DNA from: Streptomyces sp. NRRL S-244
GTDB taxonomy: Bacteria > Actinomycetota > Actinomycetes > Streptomycetales > Streptomycetaceae
Direction: 5' to 3'
Length of the DNA: 64,000 nt
NCBI RefSeq assembly: GCF_000717915.1
Contig: NZ_JOCX01000013.1
Location: forward strand, 1 to 64,000
Shown: piece after piece, positions 37,070 to 44,371 of the stretch
Position numbering within the stretch: position 1 is the first letter of the stretch
How the letters are laid out: each line of letters opens with the position of its first letter
Position numbers and translations under genes: made by a program
The notes under the pieces: model-generated
Told to the model about the DNA's origin: nothing
Database searches by the model: none
What the model saw: the letters and a program-made list of their open reading frames with translations, nothing else

Positions 37070-38047
37070 TTACCCTGAGTCACGCCGATGTGCGGCGGAG
37101 TTGAAGGTCTCGCGGTAGGTGCGGGGCGGTACCCCGACGTGTGCCTTGAACAGGGTTCGGAAGTTGGCCGGCGTGCCCAGGCCGCAGCGGCGGGCCACGG
37201 CTTCGACCGTCAGGTCGCTCGCTTCCAGGAGTTCCCGCGCGAGGCCGAGCCTCGCGTCGAGCAGCCACCGCATGGGTGGCCGGCCGGTGTCGGTGTGGAA
37301 GCGGCGGATGAGCGTGCGGCGGGACATGCCGGCCTGGCGCGCCAACTGGTCGACGGTGAGCGGCTGGTGCAGGTGGTCAAGTGCCCACTCGTACACCGTC
37401 GTCGGCCCGTCGGAGGCGGACGGGGTCACCGGCAGGTCGGCGAACTGGGCCTGACCGCCGGTGCGGTGCGGGGCGGCGACCAGCAGGCGGGCCCGCTGGT
37501 TCGCCAGGCGGGCGCCGTGATCGCGGCGGATGAGGTGCAGGGACAGGTCGAGGCCGGCGGTGACGCCGCCCGAGGTCAGCACCTGGCCTTCATCGATGTA
37601 CAGCTCCGCCGGCTCCACCGTCACCTGCGGGTACTGCCCGGCCAGCGCTGCGGCGTACTGCCAGTGCGTGGTGGCGCGGCGGCCGTCCAGCAGACCGGCC
37701 GCGGCGAGGGCGAACGCGCCCAGGCAGATGGACACGATCCGGCTGCCCCGGGCCGCCGCCTCCGCGAGCGCGGCGGTGACCGCGGCGGAGGGCGGTACGG
37801 GCTCCAGGTACCCCGGGACGATCACGGTGTCCGCGGTCTCCAGGGCGTCCAGCCCGTCGGCGACGGACAGCACCGGGCCGCCGTGCATCGGGACGAGCCC
37901 GGGCCGTTCCGTGCACACCGTCAGCGAGTAGGGCCCGCCCGGCCAGCTTCCGAAGACCTGCAACGGAATCCCGATGTCGAGGGCGAGGACGTTCTCGAGC
38001 GCCACCACGACCACGTGGTGGTTGCCGCCGGTGGTTTGCACTCCCAT
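37070..38047 (-). CDS. GlxA-type transcriptional regulator (DJ-1/PfpI domain plus AraC HTH)
   Basis: A 325-residue regulator with an N-terminal DJ-1/PfpI (class I glutamine amidotransferase-like) domain, about residues 10-175, including the nucleophile-elbow segment SICLGAFALAAAGLLDGRRATTHW near 107, and a C-terminal AraC double helix-turn-helix (LTVDQLARQAGMSRRTLIRRFHTDTGRPPMRWL, then LTVEAVARRCGLGTPANFRTLFKAHVGVPPRTYRETF). It is divergent from the HbpS/SDR/HD-SnoaL genes; two dyads lie in the spacer. The stop is TAA, rare here. AGGATC precedes the ATG. Confidence 0.9.
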   Translation of the reverse strand: MGVQTTGGNHHVVVVALENVLALDIGIPLQVFGSWPGGPYSLTVCTERPGLVPMHGGPVLSVADGLDALETADTVIVPGYLEPVPPSAAVTAALAEAAARGSRIVSICLGAFALAAAGLLDGRRATTHWQYAAALAGQYPQVTVEPAELYIDEGQVLTSGGVTAGLDLSLHLIRRDHGARLANQRARLLVAAPHRTGGQAQFADLPVTPSASDGPTTVYEWALDHLHQPLTVDQLARQAGMSRRTLIRRFHTDTGRPPMRWLLDARLGLARELLEASDLTVEAVARRCGLGTPANFRTLFKAHVGVPPRTYRETFNSAAHRRDSG

Positions 38048-38067
38048 GGCACGATCCTATCGCTGTA

Positions 38068-38081
38068 TGGCATGCATGCCA
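38068..38081. promoter_or_regulatory. 14-bp perfect palindrome in divergent spacer
   Basis: TGGCATGCATGCCA at 38068-38081 is its own reverse complement. It lies 21 bp before the regulator's start. TGGC/GCCA half-sites are typical of GlxA/AraC-type regulators, so self-control by the adjacent regulator is a reasonable guess. Confidence 0.6.
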
Positions 38082-38108
38082 CTGACGCCCTCGCTTCGGT
38101 CGCGTTTA

Positions 38109-38125
38109 CGGTCATTTCATGACCG
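38109..38125. promoter_or_regulatory. 7-bp inverted repeat with 3-nt spacer
   Basis: CGGTCAT-TTC-ATGACCG at 38109-38125, in the same divergent spacer, about 64 bp before the HbpS-like start. It could be an operator for the downstream operon. Confidence 0.5.
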
Positions 38126-38188
38126 ATGGAGGTCCGGGCACGGCGGACCTCAAGACGAGCGCGTACCGCTACCGACAGGGGCAACGCC

Positions 38189-38593
38189 ATGAGCGTCACG
38201 CTGGACGCGGCCCAGGCCGCGATCGAAAGGGCTCGCGCCCACGCCGTGGCGATCGGCGTCCCGATGAACATCGCCGTCGTCGACGGCGGCGGACACCTGG
38301 TCGCGTTCGCCCGCATGGACGGGGCGGTCCTCGGTTCGATCGAGATCGCGCTGGCCAAGGCGAAGACCTCGGTCCTGTTCGACGGCCCGAGCGAGAACCT
38401 GTGGGAGTTCTGCAAGCCCGGCGGCCCGGCTCCCGCGACCGAGCACACCAACGGCGGCCTGATCCCCTACGCGGGCGGCCTCCCCGTGCGCGACGCCGAC
38501 GGCACTCTGACCGGCGCCGTCGGCGTCTCGGGCGGCATGCCCGTGCAGGACGGCGAGGTCGCCCGCATCGCGCTCGGAGAGGAAGCACGATGA
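38189..38593 (+). CDS. GlcG/HbpS-family heme-binding-like protein
   Basis: A 134-residue protein of the GlcG/HbpS family (DUF336), which includes the Streptomyces heme-binding protein HbpS and proteins beside 2-hydroxyacid or propanediol catabolism genes. Typical segments: AIGVPMNIAVVDGGGHLVAFARMDGA near residue 20-45 and GGLIPYAGGLPVRDADGTLTGAVGVSGGMPVQDGEVA near 85-120. No export signal is visible, in contrast to secreted HbpS. The ATG at 38189 is preferred over longer frames; AGGGG precedes it. The stop overlaps the SDR start as ATGA. Confidence 0.87.
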   Translation: MSVTLDAAQAAIERARAHAVAIGVPMNIAVVDGGGHLVAFARMDGAVLGSIEIALAKAKTSVLFDGPSENLWEFCKPGGPAPATEHTNGGLIPYAGGLPVRDADGTLTGAVGVSGGMPVQDGEVARIALGEEAR

Positions 38594-39384
38594 AGAAGAT
38601 CCTGATCACCGGCGCTGGCACCGGCCTGGGCCGGGGCACCGCCATCGGCCTGGCTCAGGCCGGGCACCAGGTCACCGCCACCACGGAGCTCTGGTCACAA
38701 GTGACCGAACTGCGCGGGCACATCGAGGAACTCGGCCTGCGGGAACGCGTCACGGTCGACAAGCTCGACGTCCGGGACGCCCGCGACATCGCGGCCGTCT
38801 CCGGCCGGGACTTCGACACCTTCGTCAGCAACGCCGCGATCGGCGAATGCGGGCCGCTGGCGGAGATCCCCGTCGAGCTGGTCCGGCGCACGTTCGAGAC
38901 GAACGTCTTCGGGAACCTGGAACTCGTCCAGCGGGTGATCCGTACCTGGGTGGACGCCGGCACGGCGGGCCGCGTCGTCATCGTGAGCTCGATGGGCGGC
39001 ATGCTGACCGCCTTCGGCCTGGGCCCGTACTGCGCGACCAAGCACGCGCTCGAAGCGATCGCGGCGACCCTGCGCGACGAGCTCGCGCAGACGGGGATCA
39101 CCGTTCAGACCATCAACCCGGGGGCGTACCTGACCGGGTTCAACGACCGCATCGCGGACACGGCCTTCCGGTGGCTGGACGACGCCGTCAACTTCAACCG
39201 GACCGAGGACGTGAAGGCCCGCTTCGCGGAGATCCTCGCCGACCAGTTCGACCCGCAGGACATGATCGACAAGATGGTCGAGATCATCGGCGCCGAGCAC
39301 GGGAAGTACCGGAACGTCTGGCCCCCGGCGACCGAAGAGCTCATCAAGCAGGTCCAGGAAGCAGCCTGGACCCGCACGGTGTGA
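38590..39384 (+). CDS. Short-chain dehydrogenase/reductase
   Basis: A 264-residue classical SDR. Cofactor motif TGAGTGLGRG at residues 7-16, NAA in FVSNAAIG near 80, catalytic Ser in VVIVSSMGGM near 132, and the catalytic YCATK near residue 146. The ATG at 38590 overlaps the TGA of the HbpS-like gene (ATGA), so it is translationally coupled. It probably reduces or oxidises a small carbonyl or alcohol; the substrate is unknown. Together with the neighbours it forms a three-gene set under the GlxA-type regulator. Confidence 0.9.
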   Translation: MKKILITGAGTGLGRGTAIGLAQAGHQVTATTELWSQVTELRGHIEELGLRERVTVDKLDVRDARDIAAVSGRDFDTFVSNAAIGECGPLAEIPVELVRRTFETNVFGNLELVQRVIRTWVDAGTAGRVVIVSSMGGMLTAFGLGPYCATKHALEAIAATLRDELAQTGITVQTINPGAYLTGFNDRIADTAFRWLDDAVNFNRTEDVKARFAEILADQFDPQDMIDKMVEIIGAEHGKYRNVWPPATEELIKQVQEAAWTRTV

Positions 39385-39469
39385 TCCGCAGCCGCAATAC
39401 CGACCACCCGAGGCCCGCCATCCCGCCGTCCCGCCCCGGCCGGGCACACGCGAACGAAAGAGAGATGCC

Positions 39470-40516
39470 GTGACCACCGACGCACCCCTGCCCGTCTTCG
39501 AGCGGCTCGGCCTCCCGGACACGGGCCTCGCCCGGGACACCTACGCCTACGCGGCGAAGGCCACGCCCGCCTTCGTCTTCCACCACAGCGTCCGCAGCTA
39601 CGTCTTCGCCCGCGCCCACGCCCGGCACCAGGATCTGCGCGCCGGTTCCGACTACGACGACGAACTGCTGTTCATCAGCTGCGTCCTGCACGACATCGGG
39701 CTGAGCGAGGAGGGCAACGGCGACCAGCGTTTCGAGGTCGACGGCGCCGACACCGCAGCGGCGTTCCTCCGCGAACGCGGTGTCGAGGAACGCCGTATCG
39801 CCATCGCCTGGGACGCCATCGCGCTGCACACCTCGGACGGCATCGCCGCGCGCAAGGGCGCGGAGGTGGCGCTGGCCCAGGCCGGGATCGGCACCGACAT
39901 CCTCGGAGTCCGGCGCGAGAGCCTCCCGGCCGGCCTCGCCGACGAGGTGCACGCCCTGCTCCCCCGCATGGACCTGGCCTACGCGCTGAGCGACGCGATC
40001 GTCACCCAGGCCAGGTCCAAGCCGCAGAAGGCGTCTCCGCTGACCTTCCCCGGAACCCTGCTGCGCCACCACCTGCCCTACGGCGCTCTCCCCGACTGGT
40101 ACGACCTGCTGGCCGCGGCAGGCTGGGGCGACCAGCCCGTCGGTGCCGTCGCCCGGCGCCGTGCGCAGACGCCCGAGCAGGTCGGGGCCCTGTTCACGGA
40201 GTACCTGGAGGCGGGTGACATCGAGGGTCTGGTGTCGCTGTACGCGCCGGACGCGCACTTCGTCCCCACCCCCGGAACCCACGTGGTGGGCGCCGAGGCC
40301 ATCCGGCAGGTCCTGCAAGAGCTGATCGACCAAGGCGCCCGCCTCACGCTGGAGCTGCGCGACATCCGGCAGGTGGGCGACGTGGCCCTGGTGTCGAACA
40401 CCGCCACCCTGACGGGCGTCGGCCCCGAGCCCGTGGTCTCCACGACCACGGAGGTCCTCCGGCGCCGGCCGGACGGCGGCTGGGTCCACGCCGTGGACGA
40501 CCCGTTCTTCGGCTGA
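39470..40516 (+). CDS. HD-domain protein (cyanamide hydratase-like) fused to SnoaL-like domain
   Basis: A 348-residue two-domain fusion. The N-terminal 220 residues carry HD-domain motifs in the pattern of cyanamide hydratase-type proteins: FVFHHSVRSYVFARAHA, LLFISCVLHDIGLSEEG (the HD metal pair), RFEVDGADTAAAFL and AIAWDAIALHTSDGIA. Cyanamide hydratases turn cyanamide into urea using zinc. The C-terminal 120 residues (QVGALFTEYLEAGDIEGLVSLYAPDAHFVPTPGTHVVGAEAIRQVLQEL...) are an NTF2/SnoaL-like fold, common in small-molecule tailoring or detoxification. The start is a GTG at 39470. It follows the SDR gene by 85 bp. The assignment to cyanamide hydratase is by motif resemblance only. Confidence 0.8.
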   Translation: MTTDAPLPVFERLGLPDTGLARDTYAYAAKATPAFVFHHSVRSYVFARAHARHQDLRAGSDYDDELLFISCVLHDIGLSEEGNGDQRFEVDGADTAAAFLRERGVEERRIAIAWDAIALHTSDGIAARKGAEVALAQAGIGTDILGVRRESLPAGLADEVHALLPRMDLAYALSDAIVTQARSKPQKASPLTFPGTLLRHHLPYGALPDWYDLLAAAGWGDQPVGAVARRRAQTPEQVGALFTEYLEAGDIEGLVSLYAPDAHFVPTPGTHVVGAEAIRQVLQELIDQGARLTLELRDIRQVGDVALVSNTATLTGVGPEPVVSTTTEVLRRRPDGGWVHAVDDPFFG

Positions 40517-40545
40517 CCGCACCGGGCGGCGTCCGCGTTCACGCG

Positions 40546-42612
40546 TCAGACGGACCACGGGGAGGAAAGGCGCGGATCGGGGACGTAGGCACAGTAGGTC
40601 CCCGTGCGGATCGTGCGGTCGAGGTGGTCACCGAGCGCCGGAGAGGCGTCGCGCAGGCGGCCGATGGCCTTGCGCACGGCCTGGGTGACGGCGGCGCGGG
40701 CCCGTTCGGAGGCGGCGCCGGCGTGCCGGTCGCGCCCGCCGAGCCCGACGGCCCGGGCGAGTTCGTCGATCAGGAATCCACGTTCGAGTTCGGCCTGTTC
40801 CCGTCTGGCGATGTCGTTGCCGGCGCGCGCCTCCTCCATGTCGTCCTCGATCTCGGCGAGCCGTCGGCGGTACATCCGCTTGGCGCGGTCGTCCAGGAGG
40901 GGGCCTGCGTCACCGGCGCGCGCGAGCCTGGCGGCGGCGACGGGGTCAGCCGTGTCGGCGGCGGCGAGGTCGAGGACGTGGAACTCGCGGCCCGGCGCGG
41001 CGAGCAGGCGGGCGAGGTGGTGCATGCCCTTGCTGTCGCGGACGCTCACGCGCCGATCGTCGAAGACGACCCTCCAGTACTCACCCTCCCGGACGAACGT
41101 GTCCGGCTCGGCCGTGTCCAGCCCGGCCGTGCGCGACTCGGCCGTACGCAACTCGGCCGTGTCCGGCTGCGGCTCGCCGGCCACAGGCGCGCGGGCGATC
41201 CGTTCGAGCTCGGTACGTGCCGCCTCCCGCTCGAGGGTCTCGGCCTGGAGATTGCCCAGGACGCGCTGCGCGTCCGCGAACCGAAGCCGGCACTCGGCCG
41301 TCTCGTAGGGGGCGCCGACCTCGCTCCAGCCGCGGACGGCCTCGGCGAAGAACGCCGACGCGCCGGCCGCATCGCCCTCGGCGAGCAGGACCTCCCCACG
41401 GGCGCGCAGTGCCGATGCGGCGAGCGCGTTGCTTTCGAAGCGGACGGCCACCTCCTCGAGCTCGCGGGCCGCGACCCGCGCCGTCTCCAGATCGGCGCGG
41501 GCAACGGCGATCCTGACCTGCGCGTCCAGCAGCGGCGCGCGCCGCAGCTCGGAGGTGGGGGGCAGCTCCTTCGACGGCACCGGCAGTGGCCGGGCCAGTG
41601 CCTCCCGGATCGCGTCGCCCGCGGTGTCGACGTCGCCGCCGGCGAGCCGGACGAGCGACAGACCGGGTTCGGGATCCCACCCGAGGCGATGTGCGGCGCG
41701 CAATGCCTCTTCGGCACCGGTCAGGTTGCCGCGCCGCAGCCGGATCCGGCCCAGTTCCGTCAGCGGCCAGCCCAGCTCGCGCCGCACGTAGGGGCGTAGC
41801 TCTTCACAGGCCAGCAGCACCTGCTGCTCGGCGCTCGCGCACTGACCCCGCAGGCGCAGGATCTCGGCCCGGTGCACCCGGCACCGGCCGTGCAGGCTGC
41901 CGATCGCGTTCGTGCGCGCCCACCGCTCCATCGCCTCGGTCCACTGTTCGGCCAGGTCGTACTGGGCCAGGCCCTGCAGTGCGCAGACCACCTCGCAGTA
42001 GACGACTCCGGTCGACAGGGGGTCGAGGTCGCCGGACATCGCCGCTGTGCCGGCGTCGCCGAGGAGCTCCAGACCCCGTTCGACCTCCCCGTCGAGAATC
42101 ACCAGCCGGGCCTGGGCCACGCGCCCGATCGCCGCTGCCGCCGGATCGGTCTGCGAGCCGGTCTCGATCGCCCGCTCGGCCCAGTCGCGTGCCGCTTCGA
42201 GGTCACCGCTGAGGCAGCGCTCGAAGGCGCGCACCGCCGCGAACCAAGCGTGCGCTCCGGTCACCGGCGTGGGATCGAGGAGGCCCTCGGCACGGCGCAG
42301 CCACCCTCGTACGGGTGCCATGAGCGCGGTGTCGAACAGCAGGTGCATGGCGACCCGTACGGCCGCCCCGGCCGCGGCGGCGTCCTCGCCGAGCCGGGAC
42401 AGTTCGCCGTGGAGCTGCTCCCAGGTCTCGATCGTGACGTCGAGGCGTCCGGCGGCGTACGCGACGTCGGCGAATTCGGCGAGCTCCGCCGGACCGAGGT
42501 CACCCGCTTCGCGGGCCGCCAGATACCCGGCGTAGGCGTCCGCCCACGCTCCGCGGGCCGAAGCGTTCCGCGCCCGCTCCAGGGCGTTCGCGTCCCCGGT
42601 GGCATCGACCAC
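40546..42612 (-). CDS. Large TPR-rich protein resembling the C-terminal half of AAA/LuxR-type regulators
   Basis: A 688-residue soluble helical-repeat protein. Residues about 5-480 are tetratricopeptide-like helices (LGRIRLRRGNLTGAEEALRAAHRLG and similar). A region near 530-690 (EGEYWRVVFDDRRVSVRDSKGMHHLARLLAAPGREFHVLDL, then ERARAAVTQAVRKAIGRLRDASPALGDHLDRTIRTGTYCAYVPDP) recalls the C-terminal part of actinobacterial ATPase-type regulators, but no P-loop or LuxR helix-turn-helix is evident. The GTG at 42612 has GAGGA upstream; the frame continues further upstream without support. It is divergent from an alpha/beta hydrolase, 90 bp apart, a likely functional pair. Confidence 0.75.
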   Translation of the reverse strand: MVDATGDANALERARNASARGAWADAYAGYLAAREAGDLGPAELAEFADVAYAAGRLDVTIETWEQLHGELSRLGEDAAAAGAAVRVAMHLLFDTALMAPVRGWLRRAEGLLDPTPVTGAHAWFAAVRAFERCLSGDLEAARDWAERAIETGSQTDPAAAAIGRVAQARLVILDGEVERGLELLGDAGTAAMSGDLDPLSTGVVYCEVVCALQGLAQYDLAEQWTEAMERWARTNAIGSLHGRCRVHRAEILRLRGQCASAEQQVLLACEELRPYVRRELGWPLTELGRIRLRRGNLTGAEEALRAAHRLGWDPEPGLSLVRLAGGDVDTAGDAIREALARPLPVPSKELPPTSELRRAPLLDAQVRIAVARADLETARVAARELEEVAVRFESNALAASALRARGEVLLAEGDAAGASAFFAEAVRGWSEVGAPYETAECRLRFADAQRVLGNLQAETLEREAARTELERIARAPVAGEPQPDTAELRTAESRTAGLDTAEPDTFVREGEYWRVVFDDRRVSVRDSKGMHHLARLLAAPGREFHVLDLAAADTADPVAAARLARAGDAGPLLDDRAKRMYRRRLAEIEDDMEEARAGNDIARREQAELERGFLIDELARAVGLGGRDRHAGAASERARAAVTQAVRKAIGRLRDASPALGDHLDRTIRTGTYCAYVPDPRLSSPWSV

Positions 42613-42702
42613 GCGCAGTCCTCGATCCCAGGTTGGCCGGTTACGGCGGTAATCGTCCTGCTTACGCCTCCATGGTGAGCCACAACCTCGCTGGAGGACA
42701 TC

Positions 42703-43521
42703 ATGGACACCGTCACGGTGAACGGCATTCAGCTGGAACACGAGATCCGCGGAACCGGAGAGCCGGTGCTGCTCATCAGCCCGGTCCTCGCCGACGGGTT
42801 CGTCCCGCTCATCGCCGAACCGGCACTCGCCGAGCGCCACCAGCTCATCCGCTACCACAAGCGGGGCTGGGGCGGCAGCACCCACCCCCTAGGGGCGGTC
42901 GCCATCGCCGACCACGTCGCGGACGCCATCGCGCTGCTCGACCACCTCGGCATCGGTCAAACTCATGTGGCCGGGCACTCCAGCGGCGCGGCAGTCGCTG
43001 CCCAGATGGCCCAGGACCACCCCGACCGCATCGCCACGGTCTCCCTGCTGGAGCTCTCCCTGCTGTCGGTGCCGTCGGGCGAGGCGTTCTTCGCGCAGGC
43101 GGCGCCGGCGTTCCAGGCGTACGCCGACGGGGAGCCGGAACGCGCCATCAGGCTGTTCCTGTCCCTCGTCAGCGGAACGGACTGGGACCACTGCCGGACC
43201 CTGCTCGACGAGCGCCTGCCGGGCAGCATCGAGCAGGCGGTCAAGGACGCCGACACGTTCTTCGGGGTCGAGCTCCCCGCCCTGGCCGAATGGCGGTTCG
43301 CCCCGGACGACGCCGCGCAGATCCGCCAACCCGTGCTTTCCGTGCTGGGGAGCGACACCCGGCCGCTGTGGGTCGAGGTCGCCGCGTTCCTCAGCGCGAA
43401 CGTGCCCGATGTCGAGGAGTGCGTCATCGACGGAGTGGGCCACCTGCTCCACATCGAACGGTCCCGGCCGGTCGCCGAGGCCCTGGCCGGATTCCTGGCC
43501 CGCCACCCGCTCACATGCTGA
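42703..43521 (+). CDS. Alpha/beta hydrolase
   Basis: A 272-residue alpha/beta-fold hydrolase. The nucleophile elbow is GHSSG near residue 90, the oxyanion region is around LLISPVLADG near 24, and the likely catalytic histidine lies in DGVGHLLHIER near 250. The acid is probably the Asp in SVLGSDTRPLW near 218. No signal peptide. The substrate is unknown. GGAGGACATC precedes the ATG. Its stop is 4 bp from the convergent stop of hisG. Confidence 0.88.
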   Translation: MDTVTVNGIQLEHEIRGTGEPVLLISPVLADGFVPLIAEPALAERHQLIRYHKRGWGGSTHPLGAVAIADHVADAIALLDHLGIGQTHVAGHSSGAAVAAQMAQDHPDRIATVSLLELSLLSVPSGEAFFAQAAPAFQAYADGEPERAIRLFLSLVSGTDWDHCRTLLDERLPGSIEQAVKDADTFFGVELPALAEWRFAPDDAAQIRQPVLSVLGSDTRPLWVEVAAFLSANVPDVEECVIDGVGHLLHIERSRPVAEALAGFLARHPLTC

Positions 43522-43525
43522 CTCC

Positions 43526-44368
43526 TCAGAGTCGGCAGGCGTGGATCGCCGTGGTGAGGATCGCGCGGGCGCCCAGTGCGTAGAGGCCGTCCATGATCTG
43601 CTGCGCCTCCTTGGCCGGGACCATGGCCCGGACGGCGACCCACCCCTCGTTGTGCAGCGGGGAGACGGTGGGTGCTTCGAGCCCCGGGGTCAGGGCGACC
43701 GCCTCCTCCAGGTGTTCGGCGCGGCAGTCGTAGTCCATCATCACGTAGGCACCGGCCACCAGGACGCCCTGGAGGCGCCGCAGGAACTGCCGGGCCTTCG
43801 GATCGTCCGTGCCGGGGCGGCGGACGAGGATGGCCTCCGATTCCATGATGGGCTCGCCGATCACTTCGAGACCGGCGTTGCGCAGCGAGGTCCCGGTCTC
43901 CACCACGTCCGCGACCACCTGGGCCACGCCCAGCTCGACGGCGGTCTCCACGGCGCCGTCGAGGTGGACGACCGTGGCCTGGATACCGCTGTTCGCCAGG
44001 TGCTTGGCCACGATGTTCTCGTACGAGGTGGCGATCGTCAGGCCGTCGAAGTCGGCCGTGCCGCGCGCCGAGCCGGGCTTGACCGCGTAGCGGAACGTCG
44101 AGCGGGCGAAGCCGAGCGCCAGGACCTCCTCGGCGTTGACGCCCGACTCCAGCAGCAGGTCGCGGCCGGTGATGCCGAGGTCGAGCCGCCCCGTGCCGAC
44201 GTACACGGCGATGTCACGGGGGCGGAGGTAGAAGAACTCGACCTGGTTTCCGGGATCGACCGTGACGAGCTCCTTGGCCTCCTTGCGCTGCCGGTAGCCG
44301 GCCTCCTTCAGCATGGCCGAGGCCCGCTCGGACAAGGAGCCCTTGTTGGGAACCGCGATCCGTAACAT
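43526..44368 (-). CDS. hisG: ATP phosphoribosyltransferase (long form), cluster-embedded HisG paralogue
   Basis: A 280-residue HisG, which couples ATP and PRPP to N1-(5'-phosphoribosyl)-ATP, the first step of histidine synthesis. The catalytic part (1-205) includes RPRDIAVYVGTGRLDLGITGRDLL and DVVETGTSLRNAGLEVI (the PRPP-binding region). The C-terminal ACT-like regulatory domain (about 210-280, ...SPLHNEGWVAVRAMVPAKEAQQIMDGLYALGARAILTTAIHACRL) that normally binds histidine is retained. It is the last gene of the ATP-grasp operon, starting 3 nt after the preceding stop with its ribosome site AAGGAGC inside that gene. Codon 2 is TTA, a rare leucine codon read by the bldA tRNA. It is not beside hisE or rib genes, so it is probably an additional copy. 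Confidence 0.93.
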   Translation of the reverse strand: MLRIAVPNKGSLSERASAMLKEAGYRQRKEAKELVTVDPGNQVEFFYLRPRDIAVYVGTGRLDLGITGRDLLLESGVNAEEVLALGFARSTFRYAVKPGSARGTADFDGLTIATSYENIVAKHLANSGIQATVVHLDGAVETAVELGVAQVVADVVETGTSLRNAGLEVIGEPIMESEAILVRRPGTDDPKARQFLRRLQGVLVAGAYVMMDYDCRAEHLEEAVALTPGLEAPTVSPLHNEGWVAVRAMVPAKEAQQIMDGLYALGARAILTTAIHACRL

Positions 44369-44371
44369 CCG

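Noticed and set aside
42613..42702. TTAC-N4-GTAA motif between the TPR protein and the hydrolase as an operator
   Set aside because: Arms of only four bases are expected by chance in this length.
38590..44368. HisG plus SDR as a coformycin/pentostatin-type cluster
   Set aside because: These pathways also need a SAICAR-synthetase-like enzyme, and the SDR here lies 5 kb away in another operon with its own regulator. Only HisG matches.
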